Assembly: GCA_018398815.1 (NCBI GenBank)
Contig: CM031609.1
Span: forward strand, 26,606,727-26,670,726
Length of the DNA stretch: 64,000 nucleotides
Reading direction: 5' to 3'
Source of the DNA: Conus ventricosus
Lineage: Eukaryota; Mollusca; Gastropoda; Neogastropoda; Conidae
The notes under the pieces were generated by a model that was not told the DNA's origin, ran no database searches, and worked only from the letters and a program-made list of their open reading frames with translations. Within the stretch, counting starts at the first letter, position 1. Every line of letters begins with the position of its first letter. Shown in pieces: positions 34,207 to 43,622 of the stretch. Both the position numbers and the translations under genes were made by a program.

Positions 34207-34257
<51 letters not shown>
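34176..34257. repeat. (AT)n tract
   Basis: TATATTATAT units then uninterrupted AT at the 3' edge of the Penelope unit. Confidence 0.95.
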
Positions 34258-34259
<2 letters not shown>

Positions 34260-34445
34260 TAAACAAAGCTTGCTCTTATGTCTTAGATTGAAGAAATAGG
34301 GGGAGATAAGCATTCATATCTGCAGTGGTAGATAATTCTGCCTAACAGTATGTGGTTGATGGATGAATGGGGGAAAATAAATAAATGCTTCTCAAAATGA
34401 GCCTCCAGCCTTCAGGGAAAATATAAAATAAATGCTTCTGAAAAT

Positions 34446-34563
<118 letters not shown>

Positions 34564-34624
34564 AAACAGTAAACAAGTGGGGTATGTTTTGCTCCCATAA
34601 GGAAACCTAACACAGAGTAACTTT
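34564..34624 (+). repeat. Family B left-end fragment
   Basis: Matches the first 60 bases of the foldback arm at 5424 (AAACAGTAAACAAGTGGGGT to CACAGAGTAACTTT), then switches to the 160-base repeat. Confidence 0.85.
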
Positions 34625-34880
34625 AGGCTCATTTTGAAAAGCATTTATTTTATTTTTCCCCCATTCACCTGCTCAAGCACACACTGTTAGTTAGGCAGAA
34701 TTATCTACCACTGCAGATATGAATGCTTATCTCCCCCTATTTCTTCAACCTAAGACGTAAGAGCAAGCTTTGTTTATAATTCAATTTTTCTTGCAGTCAT
34801 TGCAACACCAAGCTGCTCTGTAAGTTGCTGGAATGGTGCTCGGCACTTCTCCTTGGAATTTATTAGTTTGTTGTATATAT

Positions 34881-34946
<66 letters not shown>

Positions 34947-35256
34947 CTGAAAAGGCAGAGGAGTCAAATTACCACTTTCCGCAATCACTGAGGAGAAATA
35001 ATCAGGTTTCGAAATATCGGTATCTGACCAGGAGTTATATGTTAGTGAGTTTCCCTCCCTATTGGAGATTGTCTCCCCCTTAGAGACTATAAGCTTGCTG
35101 AAGGCTCATTTTGAGAAGCATTTATTATATTTTTCCCCATTCACCCACTCAAGCACATACTGTTAGTTAGGCAGAATTATCTACCACTGCAGATATGAAT
35201 GCTTATCTCCCCCTATTTCTTCAATCTAAGACATAAGAGTAAGCTTTGTTTATAAT

Positions 35257-35258
<2 letters not shown>

Positions 35259-35293
<35 letters not shown>

Positions 35294-35306
35294 ATATATA
35301 TATATA
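35259..35306. repeat. (AT)n tract
   Basis: AT repeats with one TTT break, between a 160-base repeat copy and a family B copy. Confidence 0.95.
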
Positions 35307-35745
35307 AACAGTAAACAAGTGGGGTATGTTTTGCTCCCATAAGGAAACCTAACACAGAGTAACTTTTATTCAAGACTGGCACAGCCTTTTAAACTTGAAT
35401 AAAGTCAGACAAATACATAGACGAACAATCTAATAGTGGGGGAAAAAACAAGCGCAGGCCAACAACTGAACTGTCTGGCAAAGATTTGGACTTGAGGGGA
35501 GGGGAGAGGGGAGTTTGAAGATGGAGAAACTGGGAAAATGAAATTTAAAAAAAAAAAATGTTACAGATATGAAAACTCTTCTCTAGCTGCATAAGGGAAC
35601 CATCGCAATCCCTTTTGAAGGCAGATATATTTGTATTGGCTGCTCCGAGGCCTTTCGCCCGCTGGATCGGGACTCATCAGGGAGACACGGCTGGTTGTTT
35701 ACTGTTTATCGTTTACTGTTCCCTACCTCATTTCATTTCCGATTT
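35307..35745 (-). repeat. Family B copy carrying a hammerhead-like motif on the minus strand
   Basis: The outer part (35307-35595) matches the left arm of the foldback at 5424 almost base for base. It then continues into GGGAACCATCGCAATCCC and the ribozyme-like segment (35600-35690), and ends with TTTACTGTTTATCGTTTACT, like the family's right border at 26635-26660. Internal sequence known from 26050-26280 is deleted. Confidence 0.82.
35600..35695 (-). ncRNA. Hammerhead-like ribozyme motif in family B copy (minus strand)
   Basis: The minus strand reads CTGATGA (complement of 35674-35680), helix II CCCG/CGGG around ATCCAG, CGAAA (complement of 35653-35657), then AGGC...GCCT as possible helix III. 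Compared with the copy at 26335, helix II changed from TCCG/CGGA to CCCG/CGGG, keeping the pairing. Confidence 0.55.
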
Positions 35746-35809
35746 TATATATATATATAGTTAAAACAAGTTAAAAGAGGAATCTTATATATATATCTTA
35801 TATATATAG

Positions 35810-35954
35810 TTAAACAAGTTAAAAGAGGAATCTTAAAACTATCTACAAATTTGTTTCAAGCGTGTTGCGCTGTCATCAGCGCTGATGACAGCGCAACACG
35901 CTTGAAACAAATTTGTAGATAGTTTTTAAGATTCCTCTTTTAACTTGTTTTAAA
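35810..35954. ncRNA. Palindrome of two back-to-back Penelope hammerhead segments
   Basis: The left arm (35810-35880) is the reverse complement of the right arm (35881-35954) with no spacer; the centre is TCATCAGC|GCTGATGA. Each arm carries a ribozyme core: plus strand CTGATGA 35882-35888, GAAA 35904-35907, helix III ACAAA/TTTGT, then TAGATAG; the minus strand is the mirror. The 5' strand of helix I is missing in both because the arms join exactly at the core. The arm is identical in type to the element ends at 37775 and 40005. Confidence 0.75.
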
Positions 35955-36017
35955 CTAATGTTGCTCCCAAGGGGTTGAGCACTTAAAAAATTATTTTAGG
36001 CATTTTAAATATACTCA

Positions 36018-36070
36018 TTATATATATATTATATATATATATTATATATATATTATATATATATATATAT

Positions 36071-36102
<32 letters not shown>

Positions 36103-36113
36103 ATATATATATA
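36018..36113. repeat. (AT)n tract, left flank of the Tc1-type element
   Basis: AT repeats with TATTAT breaks; the transposon inserted at a TA within it, and the AT tract resumes at 37650. Confidence 0.95.
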
Positions 36114-37649
36114 CTCAGAGGCATAAAAAACGCGAAAACAAACTGTATAGAAATTTTGATGTAATTTGGCTACCGATTCCTTTGAACTGGTAATAGAAAG
36201 TGAGAAAAAGCAATCGAACACCGCAAAAGTGTCCTTTCAAAGTTCATTCTGGTAGAAAATAAGGTCACATGAACTTGACCTTGACCCTGTGTTAACAGCA
36301 GAATGTCAGTATCTGGTGTGACCACCTCGAGCATTGATCACAGCTGTGCACCTGCGGTACATCGAGCGCACCAGAGTGTTGGTCTGCCTCTGGGGGACTT
36401 GCCACCACACCTGGCCCACAGCAACAGCAAGCTGAGCTGCTGTCTGGGGTCTGGGGTTGAGCTGGTTCAACTGCCTCTGAAGGGCATCCCAGAAATGCTC
36501 TATTGGGTTAAGGTCGGGAGAACGGGCTGGGTGAGGCAGCAGATTGATGTTGTTCTGCCTCAGGAAGTTCTGCGAAGCACGGGCAGTGTGCGGCCTTGCG
36601 TTGTCCTGCTGAAACAGGTTCTGTGGATGCCGTGGAAATGCGGCAGGATGTGGGGCCTCAGAACTTGGTCGATGTAATGAACAGCAGTGACCCCGTTACC
36701 ACGTCCTGGACCCACATTCTGGAAGATGACTGGCCCAATACGGCGATTTATGCCGATAGCCCCCCAGATCATGATGCTTTCACCACCCCATGGGTCCTTT
36801 TCGGTGATGTTGGCATCCGTGAAGCGTTCCCCCGCTCTTCTCCAGATCCGGATGCGGCCATCGCCTGGGTCGACGCAGAACCGGCTTTCATCACTGAAGG
36901 GACTCGGCCCCAGTCCCGATGGCGCCAATGCACGTGGATCTGTGCCCACTGCAGACGGTTCTGGCGATGCTGGAGTGTCAGGATAGGTCGCCGGGCTGGA
37001 CGCCTGCATTGGAGACCAACTGTGTTCAGTCGGCGACGCACGGTCCTGTTGCTGATTGGCCTGCCATGGTTGCCGACGGTGTTCCTGGCTGTGTTGGCAG
37101 CGGTTTGGTAAGGCTCCCGTCGATGCTGACGAAGAAGATGGCGGTCTTGGGCTGCTGTGGTGACCCTCGGTCTGCCGCTCCTCGGTCTGTCATCAGTGGT
37201 GTTTCTTGCTTGAAAGCGGTCCAGAAGGCGATAGACGGTGGAAATGTGGACTCCGAATGCGATAGCGACCTGCCTCATTGGAACCCTGGCCTGCAGTTGC
37301 CCCATTGCTATGCAACGATCTTGACGAGAAAGTCTCGGCATTATGTTGGCGCCTCTGGAAGGGATGATTTGAACTTTTTGGGGTTTGGAAATTTATAGCC
37401 CCACAATGGGGGCCACATTGAGTTGCAATTCACATTGATGCACGTGGCGTAGGTAGTCCACATGGCAAATGCACTCCTCGTGCCAAAAACGCTGACCCGG
37501 CAACATTCACCCACTGTTACGAGGTTACAACAGGCCAAGACACCACGTACTGCTAATGTTGCACGTGCCAACGACATTGCTTACGTCCTGTTCACAATGT
37601 GAACAATCGTGCACTGTCTCTATTTTTTCGCGTTTTTTATGCCTCTGAG
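36114..37649 (-). mobile_element. Tc1/mariner-type DNA transposon, 1536 bases, with terminal inverted repeats and TA duplication
   Basis: The ends are inverted repeats of about 25 bases (36114-36138 and 37625-37649; CTCAGAGGCATAAAAAACGC at the left end, its complement at the right), each flanked by TA, the classic duplicated target. The AT microsatellite around it continues on both sides, so the insertion split it. One transposase gene fills the minus strand. The near-identical ends and few frame breaks point to a fairly recent insertion. Confidence 0.92.
36306..37341 (-). CDS. Tc1-type transposase (DD34E), two or more frameshifts
   Basis: The start is MPRLSRQDRCIAMGQLQARV at 37341, followed by a paired helix-turn-helix (STVYRLLDRF, GRPRVTTAAQDRHL, SNRTVRRRL). 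The catalytic domain has SDESRFCVD (first Asp), NLFQQDNARPHTA (second Asp) and SPDLNPIEHFWD (Glu); 34 residues lie between the second Asp and the Glu. It ends in ARGGHTRY and a stop at 36306-36308. Total about 345 codons, the usual Tc1 length. Frame changes occur near 36900 and 36630. It would cut and paste the element at TA sites. The frame changes may be sequence errors. Confidence 0.9.
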
Positions 37650-37666
37650 TATATATTATATATATA

Positions 37667-37698
<32 letters not shown>

Positions 37699-37700
37699 TA
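37650..37700. repeat. (AT)n tract, right flank of the Tc1-type element
   Basis: Continuation of the tract at 36018-36113. Confidence 0.93.
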
Positions 37701-38950
37701 GTGTGGTTAAAATACCCAAAATGATTTTGATAGTGCTCGACCCCTTGGGGAGCAACATTTGTTAAAATAGGTTTTTAAAAAAGAATCTACAAATTTGTTT
37801 CGAGCGCGTTGTGCTGTCATCAGGATGGTTTTTGGTTTGCCCACCGCCGATGTTATATAGCGTGTGGGCTCCCGTTTGCGGTTGTTTGCACGTGCGGGTT
37901 GGCTGCACGTGTTTTTGGGGGGCTTTCAGGTTTTTGTTTTGGGTGTATTCACTAACAACGATTTCCATTTATGCCTGCAGTTGTTTACTATTTCTGTTTT
38001 GGTGTTTAAAGTTGCTAAGTGTGGTTTGCATAGTATTAACCATTTTTCAGTTAAACATAGGTTGCACCTTTTTGAAACATTGCTGTATGGTGATGCTCTT
38101 TTTATGATTTTCCAGGATATATTGTAGCTTGGTTTTGCTTTTTTAAGTTTCCAGATATACTTGCTCAGTTCTGTTTGGTTTTTATATTTTTCTTTATTAA
38201 ATGACTGTTTGTGGTTTGCATATCTGGTTTTGAAGTGGTTTTCAGTTATCCCTATGTATGTTTCTTTTTCATTTTCTGATGTCACAGTGGCTTGGTATAC
38301 AATGTTGTTGTGAAGGCATTTATTGCTCAGGGGGCACTGCTCTTTTTTGATGCAATTGCAAGATTTCCTTTCCGACCAGTTCGCATGTTTCTGCACCATC
38401 ATATGATCCCATGGTTACATCAAATGTTGAGTTTCTGTTCGTTTTCTTGATCCAGGTTTCATTTTTGCTGTACAGTAGCGTTTTCTTGGTGTGGAATATG
38501 ATTTCCATTTCTGACCCTGTTATGTCTGTATGGTTACAAGCAAATTTCAGAGCTTTGGTGAGCAGTTCCTCATCTATGGATGGGTAAAAATCTACTATGT
38601 CGAATTAGATGGGTTTAATAGTCTACATGTTGGGTTGTTGTGAAAGTTAGGCTTGTGGTCCTTGAGTGTTATGAACGCTTCTTTTGTTGCTGTCGCTTCT
38701 ACCCTGTCACTTAGGTCCATGCGATGTGCAAGTTCTTTTTCTTTAGTGCGGATATTGTCATGTGTATTTTTATCGGCTTTTTTGTAGTTTTTCTGAATAT
38801 TTTTGTCAAGAAGTTGGGAGTATTCTTTTGGTTCCATTTTGTAGTAGTTACTGGTTTTATCAGCCTTCACAAAATTTTTTTGTCGTTTTGTATTTGTTTT
38901 ATTTGTTTTTTTAATGTTGTTTGGAAATCGTTGTTAGATTTTTTTGAATT
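37701..38950 (-). mobile_element. Penelope-like element, minus strand, with internal deletion
   Basis: Read from 38950 down: N-terminal reverse-transcriptase part ([40 protein letters not shown]), [26 protein letters not shown], then directly a cysteine segment (CNCIKKEQCPLSNKC) and GIY-YIG domain (IVYQATV, TYIGITENHFKTRYANHK). The catalytic Asp-pair block and the linker, about 500 bases, are missing at 38370-38400. The 3' end has a ribozyme motif (37775-37832). It is head to head with a plus-strand copy starting at 38957. Confidence 0.8.
37775..37832 (-). ncRNA. Hammerhead ribozyme of Penelope-like element (minus strand)
   Basis: The minus strand has helix I strand AAAAACCATC, core CTGATGA (complement of 37817-37823), a helix II hairpin, GAAA (complement of 37798-37801), helix III ACAAA/TTTGT and cleavage base A (complement of 37788), then GATTC. 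Helix II (AGCAC...GCGCT) has one mismatch compared with the copy at 40005. Confidence 0.68.
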
Positions 38951-39439
38951 GAAGTAAACTACCTAGACATAACACTTGATCTCATCAACTACATATATAA
39001 ACCATACAAGAAGCCCAATGACACACCTATCTATGTAAACATCAAAAGCAACCACCCACCATCTGTATTAAAAGCCATACCCAATGGCATAAATCAGAGA
39101 CTATCAAACCTGTCATGCAATGAAAGAGTATTCAACAATGCAGCAGTAGAATATCAAGAAGCACTGCAAAAAAGTGGGTACAACTACAAACTACAATACA
39201 ATCCAGACAATAACACAAATAGAAATAAGAAAAACAGGAAAAGAAAAATCACATGGTACAACCCACCATACGACGGAAAACTCAAAACAAACATAGGAAA
39301 AGAATTCTTTAAAATTTTAACAACCTCGTTCCCAAAAGAACACAAACTATATAAAATATTCAACAAAAACACCGTCAAACTATCGTATTCATGCATGCCC
39401 AACCTCAAAAATTTAATTGACGCATCTAATAAAATGAAA

Positions 39440-39850
39440 ACCAACACAGCAAAGAAGGGTGAAGAAAGGAAATCTTGCAATTGCATCAAAAAAGAGCAGT
39501 GCCCCCTGAGCAATAAATGCCTTCACAACAACATTGTATACCAAGCCACTGTGACATCAGAAAAAATGAAAAAGAAACATACATAGGGATCACTGAAAAC
39601 CACTTAAAAACCAGATATGCAAACCACAAACAGTCATTTAATAAAGAAAAATATAAAAACCAAACAGAACTGAGCAAATATATCTGGAAACTTAAAGACG
39701 CAAAAACAAGCTACAATATATCCTGGAAAATCATGAAAAGAGCACCACCATACAGCAATGTTTCAAAAAGGTGCAACCTATGTTTAACTGAAAAATGGTT
39801 AATACTATGCAAACCACACTTAGCAACTTTAAACACCAAACAGAAATAGT
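39440..39850 (+). CDS. GIY-YIG endonuclease domain, best preserved Penelope copy
   Basis: CNCIKKEQCPLSNKCLHNN is the cysteine-rich lead, IVYQATVTSE the GIY strand, TYIGITENHLKTRYANHK the YIG strand with the catalytic Arg and His region, then YIWKLKDAKTSYNISWKIM and a final cysteine motif RCNLCLTEKW. The only break is a single-base change between SEKM and KKKHT near 39570. The domain would nick DNA for target-primed copying of Penelope RNA. Confidence 0.8.
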
Positions 39851-40000
39851 AAACAACTGCAGGCATAAATGGAAATCGTTGTTAGTGAATACACCCAAAA
39901 CAAAAACCTGAAAGCCCCCAAAAAACACGTGCAGTCAACCCGCACGTGCAAACAACCGCAAACGGGAGCCCACACGCTATATAACATCGGCGGTGGGCAA

Positions 40001-40060
40001 ACCAAAAACCATCCTGATGACAGCGCAACGCGCTCGAAACAAATTTGTAGATAGTTTTAA
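40001..40060 (+). ncRNA. Hammerhead ribozyme of Penelope-like element, best preserved
   Basis: All helices can be drawn. Helix I: AAAAACCATC (40004-40013) with GATAGTTTT (40050-40058), 8 of 9 pairs. Core CTGATGA 40014-40020. Helix II: AGCGC/GCGCT with loop AAC (40022-40034). GAAA 40036-40039. Helix III: ACAAA/TTTGT. Cleavage-site A 40049. The pair closing helix II next to the core is C-C, where G-C is usual, which may weaken activity. Hammerheads at this position are a known trait of Penelope-like elements. Confidence 0.8.
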
Positions 40061-40140
40061 GATTCCTCTTTTAACTTGTTTTAACTAATGTTGCTCCCCA
40101 AGGGGTTGAGCACTTAAAAATTGTTTTAGGCATTTTAAAT

Positions 40141-40149
40141 ATACTGATC

Positions 40150-40218
<69 letters not shown>

Positions 40219-40232
40219 ATATATATATATTA

Positions 40233-40270
<38 letters not shown>

Positions 40271-40296
40271 TATATATATTATATATATATATAATA
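40141..40296. repeat. (AT)n tract at the 3' edge of the Penelope copy
   Basis: About 150 bases of AT and TATTATAT units. Confidence 0.95.
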
Positions 40297-41935
40297 ACTT
40301 GCAATTGCACTGTAGATGAAAGTGTCAACAATGCAGAAACTTGCTATATATTGCTATATATATAATATGCATGTTATATATTATCCATAATATATGCACA
40401 TCATATCTTTATGTATTGTATTCTTTCAAGGTAAAGGTACACAAAAAGAAATTTTCGAAACTGAATTATCTGGACGATTGAAATCTCTTCGAAAGTGAAG
40501 AATCAGCAGAACCAGCTATGACATCTGTTTTCTGTAACAAACTCATCACGCCTACCTCTGGATCTTGGTCATGTGCAGCGCTTCCATATAAACAGAAAGA
40601 AACCTCCATGGCATTGGATACATCCTCTTGACAGTGTAAAAATATTTTCCAAAAGCAAAATTGAACACAAAGTGAGGAGGAAATGAGAAGATTTTTTTTT
40701 CAATAAATGATAAAGTAAACTTAATACAGAAATCAAAAAGTAGTAATGCAAAAAAATGTGGCATATTGAGGCTCACAACTGGAGACAAAAAAATACATGA
40801 GAATGAAAAAAATGTGTTCATACATAATAACACCAACAAATAATTTGTGGTGAACAGCTGATATCTTTAAAGCAGATGGGGAAAGGCCAAGCTGAAAGTG
40901 ACAGCCGTTCTGCTGAATTAACCAGCCCCAATAATAAGGGGAAAAAACTGCAACAAAAAGTACGAAACCAGCCACGTGGGCAAATACACACCCAAGCATG
41001 AATAGGTGTTCATGTAACTCACTGCAAATTGCCAGATTATGAGGAAAAAAGTCAGACGTCATAAATTGTATAACGTTTTAAGAATGGAAAGAAAACCATC
41101 GATTAAATCATATAGAGAAGAGCTTACGGTAGATAACAGTAAGTGCATTTTTCTTTGACTCATTTCCGGACAAATTTCCAAATCGCTGGTAACAGTAAAG
41201 CGTAAAGCAACGACAGCTTCCGATTATACTCGTACCATTGAGTACCAAGTCAAAAACTCGTCTTTATCCACATTTTATCAGTACAAACCATGTTTTACTA
41301 GTTGCATTCTCTCCACAAGACTCCCTGCCTTCATTTCATTAGTGTTTGGTAATTTTCCTTCCAAGTTTAACGCTGAAAATGTGCAAGAAGGCCTAATCCT
41401 CATTAAGGTATGCACGCCAACGCCAACAGTTTGACAGGACATGTAATAAGTGATGCCTGTTGCTACCTAACAGTGTTTGTTTTCTTATGCCTATGGGCGT
41501 AGTAACCGCACATGCACAATTTGGGTGCGTTTTTCTTTCTTATTCATTGTCAACGCCGTGCAAACTTCTTTGTTTCAAATGATGTCTCTTTTTAGTCATG
41601 GCTTCTACTTGTTTGCAATACCAACAATAATTTTGATTATTGTACAGTTTCATTTATATACTATCATTACGCCATGCGTTTGGTCAATCTGTCAGCAAAT
41701 AAACCAAAATAGGTGATTTTTATCCAGCCAAGTGTTTTTATCCTTTTTTTTAAGAAGCCTCAGGCCTGAAGTGCTCTTGATCTTAAGTGGTCTCCTGAAT
41801 GGTTAAAAAAGGGACAAAGTGAGAGACAAGACGAGACAAATGTTCTATCGTTTTCGGCACAAAGTGTCGATGTACAGGTGACTGGTGGTGTGTACAAAAA
41901 CGCAAACACATATTAGCCAATGTCGGGCTTCACTT
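40297..41935. other. No gene seen
   Basis: AT-rich, short frames only, no domain or repeat family recognised on either strand. Confidence 0.45.
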
Positions 41936-41939
41936 ATCC

Positions 41940-41962
41940 CAATACTGCTACTACTGCTACTG

Positions 41963-42010
<48 letters not shown>

Positions 42011-42055
42011 TTTCTGCTGCTGCTGCTACTACCAGTATTACCACTGCTGCTGCTG

Positions 42056-42091
<36 letters not shown>

Positions 42092-42182
42092 TGACGACGA
42101 CGACAACGATTATGACTACCACCATCACCACCACCACCAAAACCACCACCACCACCAAAACCATCACCACCACCACTACTGT
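41940..42182 (+). repeat. Compound trinucleotide repeat (CTA, CTG, GAC, ACC)
   Basis: Long triplet arrays that translate to poly-Leu, poly-Thr or poly-Ala/Val according to frame; these frames are not genes. Confidence 0.96.
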
Positions 42183-43565
42183 AATGTTTTCAACATCCGT
42201 TTTGAAACATTATTATTATGTTATTTTAATTCCCATCATTCCCGTTCTTTTATTGAATAGAGAGACCCGGATGTTTGTGACGATTGGCAGTTGCTGATTG
42301 GTTGAATATAATGCATGCAAGCGGGAGCCCTACATGTTGATCAGCCATCTTGTAATCTGTATTTGTTTCTATGGAATATTACAATCGTCTGGAGTACACG
42401 AGCTGTATTCAGTGATGCTGATTGGTCGTGAATGGTTTGCATCCGACACACACAACATCACAACTACCACCAGCACTAACAACAACAACAATACAACTAC
42501 TATTATTTAACAACAACAATAAAAAAAAATAATGATAATATTAATTCTTAAATAAACGTTAGGGAACCGCAAAAAAACGTGGACAAATGAATCACAAGAC
42601 AAAACACGACGCGTTTCGTCCTCTTAGGTATTTTTCAACAATTAGGACAACAAAAATGAACAAGCAATCACTTTTCTTCAATCACTTCAGCGCAAGATAG
42701 GCGTTGAATGAAAACGAGGCTGTCAGAAGGGAGATGATGTGTGAGTCAAGGTTGTAATGATGATGATTATATTACTGATAGGAATACTAATAATGGAATG
42801 ATGGTGATCAAGATATTGAAGGAAAAAAACAAAACAGGATTACTACCACTTTTGGTGATAATATGGCAACAGCAGTAGTGTTATGGGAGAAAGGAGAGTG
42901 GGTTAGAGGATGGTATTATAATTACTAACAATCGTATTAATGAAATAATGCTAACAACAATAGTGAAGGTAATGGTAATAATGGTACTGATAATAAAAGC
43001 ATGATACAGAAATATATAACAATAAACAAATTTAATAAATAATAAGAATGATGATAGAAGGCTGGTAGGAGGCTGGAAAAGTGGTAAGCTGGAATGTCAG
43101 AAATATTGTAAAGAATAATGATTATATTAATGATAGTATTAATTAGTACTAAATATAACAATTGTAACAGCTATGAAGGTGGTGTTTTTTAACTACTTAA
43201 TTTAATTTCATTTTATTTGTCCTTTTTTTAATGAAGGTGATGATGACAGTGTGATAATTATGATTGTGATGACAGTGCTACTGAGCAAAAATAATAATAA
43301 AAGTAATATTTGTACTGGTAATAGTAGGTGGATGGGAATGGAGATGATCATCGAGTAAAAGTTAATAGTGCTACTGGAGCAGGGAGAAGGTGGTGAGGAT
43401 TGAATATTGTATTGTTAATAAAATTAACAGCAGGTGAAAACGAATAGGAATGATCAAAGAATGAAAGTCAACAGTAGTATTGGAGCAGAGGAGAGGGAGA
43501 TGGCTGGATGGCTGGGGGTGGGGTGGGGGGGGGGGGAGAAAGAGAGAGAGAAGGAAAAATGAAGG

Positions 43566-43568
<3 letters not shown>
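42183..43568. other. No gene seen
   Basis: Many ATG/GAT-rich and AAT-rich stretches. The complement of 42605-42635 (GAGGACGAAACGCGTCGTG) resembles the end of some Penelope elements, but no element could be traced around it. Confidence 0.4.
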
Positions 43569-43598
<30 letters not shown>

Positions 43599-43622
43599 GT
43601 GTTGTGTGTGTGGTGTGTGGGT
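43569..43622 (+). repeat. (GT)n microsatellite
   Basis: GT repeats with GTTGT interruptions, preceded by a G-rich run (43513-43540). Confidence 0.95.

Larger units (their letters stand above)
38957..40140 (+). mobile_element. Penelope-like element, plus strand, 5' truncated
   Basis: It begins in the C-terminal part of the reverse transcriptase ([20 protein letters not shown]) and keeps the linker (RKRKITWYNPPYDGKLKTNI, FPKEHKLYKIFNKNTVKLSY), the cysteine segment and the complete GIY-YIG domain, with one frame change near 39570. The 3' untranslated part matches 37750-37900 inverted. It ends with GGTTGAGCACTTAAAAATTG...CATTTTAAATATACTGAT and an AT tract. Together with the minus-strand copy it forms an inverted pair with outward-facing ribozyme ends. 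Confidence 0.82.

Noticed and set aside
41885..42297. Poly-Leu, poly-Thr and poly-Val open frames
   Set aside because: Translations of triplet repeats in different frames, without flanking protein sequence.
42600..42640. Possible hammerhead or Penelope end (complement GAGGACGAAACGCGTCGTG)
   Set aside because: The CUGANGA core is altered, helix II is almost absent and no element could be traced on either side.
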